Assembly (NCBI GenBank): GCA_900315835.1
Contig: ONAR01000001.1
Coordinates: 62,001 to 126,000 of the forward strand
Reading direction: 5' to 3'
From: an uncultured Prevotella sp.
Lineage (GTDB): Bacteria; Bacteroidota; Bacteroidia; Bacteroidales; Bacteroidaceae
DNA: 64,000 nt
This document shows positions 42,975-51,510 of this stretch, one piece after another. The number at the start of each line of letters is the position of its first letter. The stretch's first letter is position 1. The notes beneath the pieces were generated by a model. It worked only from the letters and a program-made list of their open reading frames with translations, ran no database searches and was not told the origin of the DNA. The position numbers and the translations under genes are program-made.

Positions 42975-44123
42975 ATGAAATTACGTCATATTATTTTGTC
43001 GGGTCTGGCCATGGTGGCCGGCCTGACGGCTTCCGCACAAGAGCAGCCTGGCGACAAGGTGGTCAACGAGTTTGTCCCCCACTGGTACATCCAGGGCCAG
43101 TTCGGCGGTCAGTATACGCTGGGCGAGATCTCATTCTCTAAGCTTCTTGCTCCCAATGCCCAAGTGGGCGTGGGCTATGAGTTCAACCCCGTCTTCGGTC
43201 TCCGTCTGTCAGCTAATGGCTGGCAGAGCAAGGGTGGCTGGGATTTAGAGGCTAACAACAAGACCTACAAGTGGCATTACTTCTATGTAGCTCCGATGCT
43301 CGACTTGAAGTTCAACCTCTCCAACCTTTTCTGCGGCTATAATCCTAACCGTGTGTTCAATGTAAGCGCCCTCGTTGGTGGCGGTGTCAACATCGCTTGG
43401 CATAACGACAACGCACAGCGCGTGAACGACGAGATTATGGCTGTTACTAAGGTTCCTGCCGCCAATTATGCAGGTCAGAACCTTGAATATCTGTGGGATG
43501 GCACTAAGGTGCGTGGCGTTGGCCGTGCAGGTTTGGCTGCTGACTTCCGCGTGAGCGACCGCGTCTCTCTCGGCCTCGAGGCTACCGCCAATGTGACCAC
43601 CGACGCTTACAACTCTAAGAAGGCTGGCAACGCTGACTGGTACTTCAATGCACTGGCAGGCATCAAGATCAACCTCGGCAAGACCAACCGCACGAAGACC
43701 ATCCCGGCTCCGCAGCCGCAGGAGCGTATCATCGAGCGTATCGTTGAGAAGCCCGCTCCGGCTCCCGTCGAGAAGAAGCTTGATAATCCGAAGCGTGTAG
43801 AGGCACTGGTTCGCGACATCTTCTTCAGCATCCGCGAGGTTGATGTTCCTGAGTCGCAGCAGGAGAAGGTACGCGAGATTGCCGCTTACCTCAACGAGAA
43901 CCCCAACGCCAAGGTGACCGTCTCCGGCTATGCCGACGCCGGCACCGGCAGCAAGGCCATCAACGCCAAGTATGCCAAGGAGCGTTCAGAGAGTGTTGCC
44001 AAGATGCTAACCGATAATTATGGCGTCAGTGCCAGCCGCATCGTCATCAAGAGCTACGGCGATACCGTCCAGCCCTATAAGGACAACGACCGCAACCGTG
44101 TCGTAGTGGCTGTCGCCGAGTAA
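42975..44123 (+). CDS. OmpA-family outer-membrane protein
   Basis: 382 residues. Signal peptide MKLRHIILSGLAMVAGLTAS (cleavage after SAQ). N-terminal eight-strand barrel at about 30-235 (WYIQGQFGGQYTLGE, VGVGYEFNPVFGLRLSANG, INLGKTN). A Pro-rich hinge (IPAPQPQERIIERIVEKPAP) and an OmpA C-terminal peptidoglycan-binding domain follow, with AKVTVSGYADAGTGSKAINA, YAKERSESVAKMLTDNYGV and DNDRNRVVV. The domain has the Asp/Arg residues that bind diaminopimelate. It anchors the outer membrane to the wall and is probably highly expressed. Followed by a terminator at 44148. Confidence 0.95.
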   Translation: MKLRHIILSGLAMVAGLTASAQEQPGDKVVNEFVPHWYIQGQFGGQYTLGEISFSKLLAPNAQVGVGYEFNPVFGLRLSANGWQSKGGWDLEANNKTYKWHYFYVAPMLDLKFNLSNLFCGYNPNRVFNVSALVGGGVNIAWHNDNAQRVNDEIMAVTKVPAANYAGQNLEYLWDGTKVRGVGRAGLAADFRVSDRVSLGLEATANVTTDAYNSKKAGNADWYFNALAGIKINLGKTNRTKTIPAPQPQERIIERIVEKPAPAPVEKKLDNPKRVEALVRDIFFSIREVDVPESQQEKVREIAAYLNENPNAKVTVSGYADAGTGSKAINAKYAKERSESVAKMLTDNYGVSASRIVIKSYGDTVQPYKDNDRNRVVVAVAE

Positions 44124-44147
44124 CAGCATCCTTACCTAACGAAATGT

Positions 44148-44195
44148 CAACCCCGCCTTTAGCCTTCTTGACTTAAGGAGGGGTTGTCTTATTTT
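44148..44195 (+). terminator. Rho-independent terminator after ompA
   Basis: CAACCCCGCCTT pairs with AAGGAGGGGTTG (one mismatch), then TCTTATTTT. Confidence 0.8.
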
Positions 44196-44203
44196 GCATG
44201 CTT

Positions 44204-45412
44204 ATGAAGAAACTTTTCACATTGATTGTAACCGCGTTGCTCGTTGCGTCGGCGCAGGCGCAGACATTCTCCGGCTATTACCGTATCTGGAACGACTACA
44301 GCAAGCGCTACCTGTCATTGCTTGACAACAAGGGATGGGCTAAGGCATCAACCGGCGGACTCGATTACGACCTCTTTGCCATCCGCACGCTGCTTGACAA
44401 CGAAGCCAACGACATCGTTTCCAATCCGGCTGCGGTCATCTTCATCTCCGGTCAGAAGAATGCCTACAATTGTGCCGCCCAAGGGACGAGTCTTCAGGAG
44501 ATAACGGCTAAAACTTTTCAGATTAGGTCATACTATCAGAATGGCAAGCCCGTAGCCGGGAAATATCTGATACGCGCTGAGGAAGGCTCTTTAGGAGCCA
44601 TCGTCCTCCACGACATGAACTATTTTGTCAACTTTGAGGCGCAGGCTGACTCGGGTAACGTGGGCGCACAAAATCCTTCCGGTCTTATTAAAGAAAAGAC
44701 GCTTTGGCATTTTGATGCAATTTCGAGCAATTCGAGTTGTTTCTTCGGTTTCACTCCGTCTCTACACGCCAACGGCAAGTATTACCAGACTTTCTACGCC
44801 GGATTTCCATTCAAGGTGGTGTCGTCGGGTGTAACTGTCTATTACGTCAGCGCCCTTTACAATGGCAAGGCCGTCATCCGCCCCTATGCTTCAAGTGCCG
44901 TCATTCCCGCCAAGACACCGGTATTGGTGGAATGCTCGTCCAGTTCGGCAGCCAACAATCAGATAGAACTGCTTACCAGTACGGCGGCTGCACCAAAGGA
45001 CAACTTGCTGCGTGGCGTCTTCTTCAACTATACTTACGACGATTACACCACCTTAAAACCATCGTCGTCTAACAGAGTCCACAACAACCGCATGGCTTAC
45101 AGTCCCTCCACCATGCGTCTGCTGCGCGTCAACAGTGCCGGTGAGCTAATCTTTGACAAGGTTTCTGCCGGTGAGGAGGACTATCGTCCGTATATTGCCG
45201 CCAACACGGCTTACCTCACTGTGCCATCGTCCGCACCCGATGAGCTGCCGATGATGACTTACACCGATTACACGGCGGGCATTGACGGTCCGACCACAAC
45301 TGCTGCTCCCGCCGATGATGCCGTCTATACGCTCAGCGGCGTGCGCGTAACGGATACCGGCTACCTGCCACACGGTATATATATAAAAGGTGGAAAGAAG
45401 GTGGTGAGGTAG
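44204..45412 (+). CDS. Secreted protein with Bacteroidota-type C-terminal motif, unknown function
   Basis: 402 residues from ATG 44204 (ATG 44198 adds two). Signal peptide MKKLFTLIVTALLVASAQAQ. The body opens with SGYYRIWNDYSKRYLSLLDN, a pattern like lectin-type or ricin-like binding repeats found in Prevotella secreted proteins, and continues as beta-rich sequence. The end VYTLSGVRV...LPHGIYIKGGKKVVR is the short C-terminal motif that recurs on many exported Prevotella proteins and resembles type-IX-like sorting tails. It follows the ompA terminator closely and has no visible promoter box of its own. No enzymatic motif found. Confidence 0.7.
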   Translation: MKKLFTLIVTALLVASAQAQTFSGYYRIWNDYSKRYLSLLDNKGWAKASTGGLDYDLFAIRTLLDNEANDIVSNPAAVIFISGQKNAYNCAAQGTSLQEITAKTFQIRSYYQNGKPVAGKYLIRAEEGSLGAIVLHDMNYFVNFEAQADSGNVGAQNPSGLIKEKTLWHFDAISSNSSCFFGFTPSLHANGKYYQTFYAGFPFKVVSSGVTVYYVSALYNGKAVIRPYASSAVIPAKTPVLVECSSSSAANNQIELLTSTAAAPKDNLLRGVFFNYTYDDYTTLKPSSSNRVHNNRMAYSPSTMRLLRVNSAGELIFDKVSAGEEDYRPYIAANTAYLTVPSSAPDELPMMTYTDYTAGIDGPTTTAAPADDAVYTLSGVRVTDTGYLPHGIYIKGGKKVVR

Positions 45413-45449
45413 GGTAACGCCACCAAGTGGAGTACAATAAGGAGGTAGT

Positions 45450-45546
45450 AGTGTAGTGGCCGGCCTGGTGCCGGCCACCGTCCGAAGGAATTGACGGGAC
45501 ATTCATACCAAGGGCTGGTGGCCGACACAAGGTCGGCCACTACACT
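45450..45546. repeat. REP-like inverted pair (about 97 bp)
   Basis: Left arm at 45450-45480 starts AGTGTAGTGGCCGGC and is itself a hairpin (GGCCGGC...GCCGGCC). The right arm at 45515-45546 is its imperfect reverse complement, ending GGCCACTACACT. The spacer is 34 nt. It lies in the 222-nt gap between convergent genes, which otherwise holds nothing I recognise. No target duplication at the ends. Confidence 0.85.
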
Positions 45547-45634
45547 GTCATCAAGGAACGCTAAGTTTTCCTCACCTCGTCAATCCTTGCGGATGACGTA
45601 ATGGCGAAGTCATGCCGGTGGCGGGTCTTTAGTC

Positions 45635-46705
45635 TTACAGCGTCTTGCTGACCTTGAAGTTGATGACGGGGAACACCTTGAGCTGCTTGGCAAGGTCGAT
45701 ATATTTCTTCAGGCTGTGGCGCACGTTGGTCAGGTCGTTGATGAGGTCGGTGCCGTCGTGCGTCTTGATGGAGGGTGTGCCGCCCCAGAATAAGGCGCCA
45801 CAGTCGAAGCCCATCTTCCATTTCGGATATTTCTTGTTGAGCGCGCCCATGTAACCTATGCCGAGATAGGGTCTGAAGGCGTTCACTTTCATCTTTGCCG
45901 ACACCATGCTGTTCTCGTCAGGCTCCATGTTGTAATGGTCACCCTTCTTATGGATGACGTTGCCCTCTGCATCCTTGATGTCGCGCTTGTAGTCGCCTAT
46001 GTGGATGCTCATACGACCACGACCGTAATCGCGGAGCTTGTCCTCGACGTCTGCTGGCAGATAGATAGGATTGTCGTTAACCGTGATGTACGGTTCACTG
46101 TTGGCGGCGCAGTTCCACAGGTGGTTGTACATCCCCACGGAGAAGAGCGAGGTCATGTCTTCCTTGGCGTTTTCGGCCGTTGCGATCTTCGCGTTGCCCC
46201 AGTAGAAGCCGGCTGTCAGATACCAGTTCTTATTACGCAGTGGTTTGAAGTCGACAAGTAACTTAAAGTTGTACATCTTCGGTACACCCTCCATCACGAT
46301 TTTGTTGTCCACCTTGTATCCGGTCACGTCATAGAGTGTGCTTGCCATCTTGTTGAAGCGCGACTCCTGCTCTTCCTCCGACAGACCTGTGTTTTCGCCG
46401 ACGGTCACCGGGAATTGCATGTCGTGATGGAAGTGGGGCCAGAAATCGAAACCGCCGCGCAAAGCCCAGCTACGGCCGAGTGGCGTGCTCACCTCGAAGC
46501 CGATACCCGTTGTACCCAACGATACCGTTCCATCAAAGTGAGAGAAGGCGCTGGTGCGACGCGCACGGTCGTTGGCGGTGTTCTGAGTAACTTCCTGCGT
46601 TACGGTGACGGTCGTTGTGGTCTCGGCTTTCACGCTTTTCCTAACGGTTTGTGCCTGGACGGTGAGCGCCATGAGGCTGCAGGCTATTGCGATGACTGGT
46701 CTCAT
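45635..46705 (-). CDS. Outer-membrane beta-barrel protein, unknown function
   Basis: 356 residues from ATG 46705, which starts a signal peptide (MRPVIAIACSLMALTVQAQ). A Thr/Val-rich linker (ETTTTVTVTQEVTQNT) leads to alternating amphipathic strands: GTVSLGTTGIGFEVSTPLGR, WALRGGFDFWPHF, NFKLLVDFKPLRNKNWYLTA, FRPYLGIGYMGAL, WKMGFDCGALFWGGTPS. Similar layout to Bacteroidota porin-like proteins with small barrels. Promoter box at 46730; monocistronic. No binding or catalytic motif identified. Confidence 0.75.
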   Translation of the reverse strand: MRPVIAIACSLMALTVQAQTVRKSVKAETTTTVTVTQEVTQNTANDRARRTSAFSHFDGTVSLGTTGIGFEVSTPLGRSWALRGGFDFWPHFHHDMQFPVTVGENTGLSEEEQESRFNKMASTLYDVTGYKVDNKIVMEGVPKMYNFKLLVDFKPLRNKNWYLTAGFYWGNAKIATAENAKEDMTSLFSVGMYNHLWNCAANSEPYITVNDNPIYLPADVEDKLRDYGRGRMSIHIGDYKRDIKDAEGNVIHKKGDHYNMEPDENSMVSAKMKVNAFRPYLGIGYMGALNKKYPKWKMGFDCGALFWGGTPSIKTHDGTDLINDLTNVRHSLKKYIDLAKQLKVFPVINFKVSKTL

Positions 46706-46729
46706 ATATCGTTGTTTTGGCTTTTCTTG

Positions 46730-46737
46730 CAAAGGTA
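46730..46737 (-). promoter_or_regulatory. -7 box of the barrel-protein gene
   Basis: Minus-strand TACCTTTG followed by C, 24 nt before ATG 46705. Confidence 0.5.
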
Positions 46738-46824
46738 TATCAAATCTCTGACTTTACCGACTATTCGGCTGTTAAATTGCATAATTTATTACACTGGACT
46801 CGAGTAACTCGGCCTCGATAACTG

Positions 46825-46846
46825 CAGTACTTCACCTGAAGTACTG
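46825..46846. repeat. Perfect 10-bp dyad, 2-nt centre
   Basis: CAGTACTTCA at 46825-46834 and TGAAGTACTG at 46837-46846 with CC between. It lies about 90 bp upstream of the 46730 promoter box and right beside the REP-like element at 46852. Could be an operator; no T-run for termination. Confidence 0.7.
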
Positions 46847-46851
46847 GTATT

Positions 46852-46980
46852 GGTGTAGTGGCCGGCCTGGTGCCGGCCACCGTCCGCCGGTATTAATCTT
46901 TCGTCTGTTATGGTTACCCGTCTGAAATATATTTATGCGCATCTGCGGTTGGTGGCCGGCACCAGGCCGGCCACTACACT
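46852..46980. repeat. REP-like inverted pair (about 129 bp), near-identical arms
   Basis: Left arm 46852-46881 and right arm 46951-46980 are reverse complements at 29 of 30 positions; ends read GTGTAGTGGCCGGCC and GGCCGGCCACTACACT. Each arm alone can also fold (GGCCGGC...GCCGGCC). The 69-nt spacer is unrelated to that of the 45.5-kb copy. The surrounding gap 46733-47022 holds this, the dyad and a promoter box only. Confidence 0.88.
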
Positions 46981-47022
46981 GTTACCAAGAGGTGCAGGCC
47001 ACTGTCTGCCGGTCCCGAAAGA

Positions 47023-47211
47023 CTACTCCATCTTAAACTGTTTCTGCTCCTTATTATATACATATCCGTGCTGTCGTAGGTAGTCCTCGACGGTAACGGC
47101 TTCGGTGCCGAAAGCGTAGCATAGTTCAGCGAGCGAGCTGTATTCCTCGTCGCGCAATTGCATGTTGATGGCCGAGACCAAAATGGCCGGGTCGTGAGGT
47201 AAATGGTCCAT
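47023..47211 (-). CDS. DUF4250 domain protein
   Basis: 62 residues: DHLPHDPAILVSAINMQLRD then SSLAELCYAFGTEAVTVEDY, ending GYVYNKEQKQFKME. The LPxDPxILxSxINxxLRD opening and GYxYNxExxQF close are the DUF4250 signature. Function unknown; these are small cytoplasmic helical proteins, with a helix-turn-helix-like pattern in the middle. Promoter box at 47241. Confidence 0.88.
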   Translation of the reverse strand: MDHLPHDPAILVSAINMQLRDEEYSSLAELCYAFGTEAVTVEDYLRQHGYVYNKEQKQFKME

Positions 47212-47240
47212 AGATAGCTAAATTGTTACAATTTATTGTG

Positions 47241-47278
47241 CAAAGTTAGCTAAAAAGACGCAAAATATCGTAACTTTG
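47241..47278. promoter_or_regulatory. Divergent -7 boxes for DUF4250 and the SGNH esterase
   Basis: Minus-strand TAACTTTG at 47241-47248 and plus-strand TAACTTTG at 47271-47278, each followed by C; the two boxes are identical. Leaders about 25 and 26 nt. Confidence 0.6.
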
Positions 47279-47308
47279 CAGGAAGATAAGTATAATTTAA
47301 TCCTTATA

Positions 47309-48379
47309 ATGATGAAAAAAACACTATCCTTATTCCTATTGTTCGTGCTTATGGCTGTTTCGGCCAGAGCTAACCAAACCGTGAAGGCTACCGATCCAAA
47401 CGTCAGCTTTACCGGTCGCGTTGAGCGCATGGCCGATGGCGCCGTGCGCTACGACTGGGTTGGCACCTATCTGCAGACCGATTTCACCGGTACTGCCATC
47501 TCTGCTCGCGTAAGTGAGGAGGGCGAGAGCTATTATCAGGTCTTTATTGATGGTAAGTTGTGCGGCAAGCTCCACTTCACGGGTAAGGACCCCCACGATG
47601 TCGTCTTGGCGTCGAAGCTTAAAAATTGCACTCACCGTCTGCGCCTGCAGAAGATTACCGAGGGTGAGTTCGGCCGCACCACCATCTATTCGCTGACCGC
47701 CACCGGCAAGGGCGCCTTCAAGGCTGTGGCACCCAAGGGTCGCTTTATCGAGGTCATCGGTGACTCCTATACCTGTGGCTATGGTGCAGAAGGCACTGAG
47801 ACAAGCCATTTCGAGACGAAGACTGAGAACTGCGACCGCGCCTATGCCTGCCGCATCGCTCATTATTTCGATGCCGACTACGCCATCGTGGCTCACTCGG
47901 GCATGGGTGTCGTGCGCAACTATGCGGGCAAAGCAAGACGAACCATGTCGACGCGTTATCAGTTGCTCTTCGACGACCACGACTCCGTGACCTACAACTT
48001 CGACCAGTATAAGCCCAATCTGGTCATTATCAATCTCGGCACCAACGACTTCTCTACGCAGGCTGCACCGGCCGACTATGTCAACGGCTATGTACGGCTC
48101 ATCAATACCGTCCGTCAGCACTATGGCGACGTACCTGTGCTGTGTGTAACGCCTCATTCGGCCAATATCTTCCTGCAGGCAGCCCTGCAGCAGTTGCGTC
48201 AGAAGGTGAGCGGTATGAAGGATGTGCGCGTGGCTGAACCGATGCCCAACATCGTGGTCAAGGGTCACGACATTGGTTCTGATTGGCATCCCAACTGGAA
48301 AGGTCATCAGAAGATAGCCTCCACGCTCATTCCCGTTGTCGCCACGATGACGGGCTGGGAGATGCATGACGACCTTTAA
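47309..48379 (+). CDS. Secreted SGNH/GDSL esterase, CE2-like carbohydrate deacetylase
   Basis: 356 residues (ATG 47309; 47312 equally possible). Signal peptide MMKKTLSLFLLFVLMAVSARA. N-terminal jelly-roll domain (about 30-135: VSFTGRVERMADGAVRYDWV, YYQVFIDGKL), as in carbohydrate esterase family 2. The SGNH domain has Ser153 in IGDSYTCGYG, block III INLGTNDF, and Asp325/His327 in DWHPNWKGH. CE2 enzymes remove acetyl groups from xylan or mannan sugars, often at O-6. Active-site residues are complete. No polysaccharide-utilisation partners nearby; followed 24 nt later by the metallophosphoesterase, perhaps co-transcribed. Confidence 0.9.
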   Translation: MMKKTLSLFLLFVLMAVSARANQTVKATDPNVSFTGRVERMADGAVRYDWVGTYLQTDFTGTAISARVSEEGESYYQVFIDGKLCGKLHFTGKDPHDVVLASKLKNCTHRLRLQKITEGEFGRTTIYSLTATGKGAFKAVAPKGRFIEVIGDSYTCGYGAEGTETSHFETKTENCDRAYACRIAHYFDADYAIVAHSGMGVVRNYAGKARRTMSTRYQLLFDDHDSVTYNFDQYKPNLVIINLGTNDFSTQAAPADYVNGYVRLINTVRQHYGDVPVLCVTPHSANIFLQAALQQLRQKVSGMKDVRVAEPMPNIVVKGHDIGSDWHPNWKGHQKIASTLIPVVATMTGWEMHDDL

Positions 48380-48403
48380 CTTCGTTTGAACTTATAACTC
48401 CCA

Positions 48404-50167
48404 ATGAATTCGAAGCGGAAGATAAGTCTGCTTGTCGGCTGTGCGCTGCTCTTAGCCACCGTCGCCATGGTGACCCTGGCCACACGACATCGTGAGAAGT
48501 CGGTGCCAGTGGCGGCTCCCGTTGCTGCGGTGGGTAAGATGGTCGGCGTGAGGAAGGTCACGCCAAAGGCGGTGGTGAAAGCCGACACCGACAGCGTGGC
48601 CAAACCTGACTCCACGGTTGAGGGCTACATCACCGACACCAACGGCCGTGGCATCGGCCGCGTGGTGGTGAGCGACGGCTACCAGTGCGTGACGACCGAC
48701 TCGACGGGGCATTATGCGATGAAACGTCATGTCAACGCCCGCTTCGTATTCTATTCCGTACCCGCTGACTGCGAGATACCTACTCATGGCGCCACCGACC
48801 GCACGGCGCTGTTCTATCAACCGCTGTCGGCGAAGCGCACGGCGTATAACTTCCGTCTCCGCCGTCTGCCGATGGGGAAGGAAACCAACTACCGGCTTAT
48901 CGTCTTCGGTGACCCGCAGATTACCAATGCTTTCAGTCCTTATTACACCGGTCCCAACGACAATCCGGTGAAGAAACGCGACGTGGAGCGCTTCACCGAG
49001 GAGACCATGCGCGACGTCAAGTCAACCATCGCCACATGGCCGGCCAGTACGCCGGTCTATGCCCTGTCGATGGGTGACGACGTGCAGTACTACGGTGGCT
49101 ACAATGCACAGCTCGAACGACAGATTAGGGAGGCGCTGGGGTCTTCGCGCGCCACGGTGTTCTCCGTCATCGGCAACCACGATCAGGACAACAAACCGCT
49201 GTATAAAAGGAAATGGGAGGAGAATTTCGGCCCCACCGACTACAGCTTCAACCGCGGCGACGTGCATTACGTCTGCCTCAACAACGTCCACTTCACCCGT
49301 GGCACCTCTTATTATAGTCCCGGTGAACTGTCGGCGGCGCAGTTGCGCTGGCTTTACGAGGACCTGCGACTGACCGACCACAACATGAAGGTCATCGTGT
49401 GCTACCATATTCCCCTCACCTTTGGCATCAGTCCGCGGAAAGGCGCTACCCCGCTCGGTCTGTCGTCGGAGCCCAAACACTATGCGTCGGCCAGCCTGAA
49501 GCAGTTGCTGCTCTATGTCAGTACGTTCAAGGGCGGCTTCGAGCTGTTCTGCGGCCATACCCATTTCGCCATCAACCATGAGATTGACTACGAGGGTCTG
49601 CATCTTTTGGAGCATTGCCACGCTGCGGCCTGCGGCAATATCTGGCAGTCGAACATCAATATCTGCGGCACGCCCAACGGCTATTATGTCTACGACATCG
49701 ACGGCACTCGCATCGCCGACAGCTATTATAAAGGCACATTCTGGTCGCGCAACCGCCAGATGACGCTCTTCCGGTCGGAGACCTCCTTCAATGGTGAGAC
49801 CTATTCAGCTGACTGGAACCTGCCTGCAGGTACGCTCGTGGCCAACGTGTTCAATGCCGATTCCCGTTGGCGCGTCGTAGCGGTTGAGGACGGCGTTGAG
49901 CATGAGATGACGCGGTTGAGCCATCAGGGGCAGGACGCCTTCGCTGCCGGTTACCACCATCGTTACAGTCAGTCGGTGAGCTATCAGTTCGTGAGTAAGA
50001 GGAACGGCTATCTCATCATGAACCACCTGTATTACTACAGCCCGCAGTCGAAGTCGGCGGTTGTCACCATCGTGGCCATCGATCCCTACGGGCGCCGGTA
50101 CACAGCAAGCTCATCCGACGCCGTCACCGAGCCCTTTTGGAACTACGCGCACTATTATAACAGGTAG
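48404..50167 (+). CDS. Exported calcineurin-like metallophosphoesterase with N- and C-terminal beta domains
   Basis: 587 residues. N-terminal membrane anchor or uncleaved signal (SLLVGCALLLATVAMVTLA). Residues 70-155 form a carboxypeptidase-regulatory-like beta domain (VEGYITDTNGRGIGRVVVSD). The phosphoesterase core has GDPQ (Asp170), MGDD, GNHD, CYHIPL and GHTH, the full two-metal ligand set. A C-terminal beta domain from about 460 corresponds to the MetallophosC region. This three-domain form is common in Bacteroidota and probably acts on phosphate esters in the periplasm; the substrate is unknown. An unusual 10-bp tandem repeat begins 13 nt after its stop. Confidence 0.9.
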   Translation: MNSKRKISLLVGCALLLATVAMVTLATRHREKSVPVAAPVAAVGKMVGVRKVTPKAVVKADTDSVAKPDSTVEGYITDTNGRGIGRVVVSDGYQCVTTDSTGHYAMKRHVNARFVFYSVPADCEIPTHGATDRTALFYQPLSAKRTAYNFRLRRLPMGKETNYRLIVFGDPQITNAFSPYYTGPNDNPVKKRDVERFTEETMRDVKSTIATWPASTPVYALSMGDDVQYYGGYNAQLERQIREALGSSRATVFSVIGNHDQDNKPLYKRKWEENFGPTDYSFNRGDVHYVCLNNVHFTRGTSYYSPGELSAAQLRWLYEDLRLTDHNMKVIVCYHIPLTFGISPRKGATPLGLSSEPKHYASASLKQLLLYVSTFKGGFELFCGHTHFAINHEIDYEGLHLLEHCHAAACGNIWQSNINICGTPNGYYVYDIDGTRIADSYYKGTFWSRNRQMTLFRSETSFNGETYSADWNLPAGTLVANVFNADSRWRVVAVEDGVEHEMTRLSHQGQDAFAAGYHHRYSQSVSYQFVSKRNGYLIMNHLYYYSPQSKSAVVTIVAIDPYGRRYTASSSDAVTEPFWNYAHYYNR

Positions 50168-50180
50168 GCGGCAATAGGCA

Positions 50181-50253
50181 ACTATTGGTATCTATAGACT
50201 ACTATAGATAACTATAGTCAACTATAGGTAACTATAGCCACCTATAGCCTATA
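50181..50253. repeat. Decamer tandem repeat with CTATAG core, period exactly 10 bp
   Basis: Seven consecutive decamers from 50181 follow the pattern ACTATAGnnA (for example ACTATAGATA, ACTATAGTCA, ACTATAGGTA), with degenerate ends. The last copy lies about 25 nt before the serB ATG. CTATAG is a palindrome, so copies recur on one helical face. Confidence 0.9.
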
Positions 50254-50277
50254 GAGGCCTATCAAAAAATCAAGACA

Positions 50278-51507
50278 ATGAAACAAGAGCAAATACTTAT
50301 CAGCATCACGGGGCAGGATCATCCCGGACTGACAGCTTCAGTGATGACCATTCTCGCGCGCTACAATGCGCAGGTGCTGGATATCGGTCAGGCCGACATC
50401 CATTCGTCGCTCAACCTCGGCGTCCTCATCCGCACCGACGAGCAGAGCTCGGGTCAGGTCATGAAGGAGCTGCTGTTCAAGGCTACCGACCTTGGCGTCA
50501 ACATTGGCTTTCAGCCCGTCAGCGACGATGACTACGAGCATTGGGTGTCGCAGCAGGGAAAGAACCGCTATATCCTCACCATCATCGGACGGTCGCTGAC
50601 GGCGCGCAACATCGAGGGAGCAGCTAAGGTGATTGCGGCGCAGGGCTTCAACATCGACTCCATCCTGCGTCTGACGGGTCGCATGAGCATTCGCAATCCT
50701 GAGCGCAACCGGCGTGCGTGCATCGAGTTCTCACTGCGCGGCACTCCTCGCGACCGCGAGGCGATGCAAGCCGACCTCATGCGGCTGGGGCAGGATGAGG
50801 ATATCGACTTCTCGTTCCAGCGCGATGATATGTTCCGGCGCATGCGGCGTCTCATCTGTTTCGATATGGATTCGACGCTCATCCAGACGGAGTGTATTGA
50901 CGAACTGGCCAAGCGGGCTGGGGTGGGCGATAAAGTGAAGGCCATCACCGAGCGCGCCATGCGTGGTGAGATTGACTTCAAGGAGAGTTTCACCGAGCGC
51001 GTGGCATTGCTCAAAGGCTTGGATTCCAGCGTGATGAAAGATATTGCCGAGCATCTGCCGCTCACCGAAGGGGTGCCGCGGCTGATGAAGGTGCTCAAGA
51101 CCTGTGGCTATAAGATAGCCATCCTCAGCGGCGGCTTCACATTCTTTGGCGAATACCTGCGTCAGCGGTTTGGCATCGATTACGTCTATGCCAATGAACT
51201 GGAAATTGATGAAAACGGTAAGCTCACGGGCCGCTACGTGGGTGAGATTGTCGATGGGCATCGTAAGGCCGAATTGCTGAAGCTCATCGCGCAGGTTGAG
51301 CATGTCAATCTCGCGCAGACCATTGCCGTGGGCGACGGCGCCAACGACCTGCCGATGATCAGTGAGGCGGGCCTCGGCATCGCCTTCCATGCCAAGCCGC
51401 GTGTGGTGGCCAATGCCAGTCAGAGCATCAATACGATGGGACTCGACGGCGTGCTTTATTTCTTAGGATTTAAGGACAGCTACCTCGACAGCCTTTCAAA
51501 GGACTGA
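50278..51507 (+). CDS. serB: Phosphoserine phosphatase with N-terminal ACT domains
   Basis: 409 residues. Final step of serine biosynthesis, phosphoserine to serine. Two ACT-like regulatory domains occupy about 1-85 and 95-175 (LISITGQDHPGLTASVMTIL; YILTIIGRSLTARNIEGAAK). The HAD core has Asp196/Asp198 in FDMDSTLIQTE, the SGGFTFF motif II serine, a conserved lysine in DGHRKAELL, and GDGANDLPMI as motif IV. Longer than E. coli SerB because of the second ACT domain, which is usual for Bacteroidota. Preceded by the CTATAG array, which forms most of its leader. Confidence 0.95.
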   Translation: MKQEQILISITGQDHPGLTASVMTILARYNAQVLDIGQADIHSSLNLGVLIRTDEQSSGQVMKELLFKATDLGVNIGFQPVSDDDYEHWVSQQGKNRYILTIIGRSLTARNIEGAAKVIAAQGFNIDSILRLTGRMSIRNPERNRRACIEFSLRGTPRDREAMQADLMRLGQDEDIDFSFQRDDMFRRMRRLICFDMDSTLIQTECIDELAKRAGVGDKVKAITERAMRGEIDFKESFTERVALLKGLDSSVMKDIAEHLPLTEGVPRLMKVLKTCGYKIAILSGGFTFFGEYLRQRFGIDYVYANELEIDENGKLTGRYVGEIVDGHRKAELLKLIAQVEHVNLAQTIAVGDGANDLPMISEAGLGIAFHAKPRVVANASQSINTMGLDGVLYFLGFKDSYLDSLSKD

Positions 51508-51510
51508 CCG

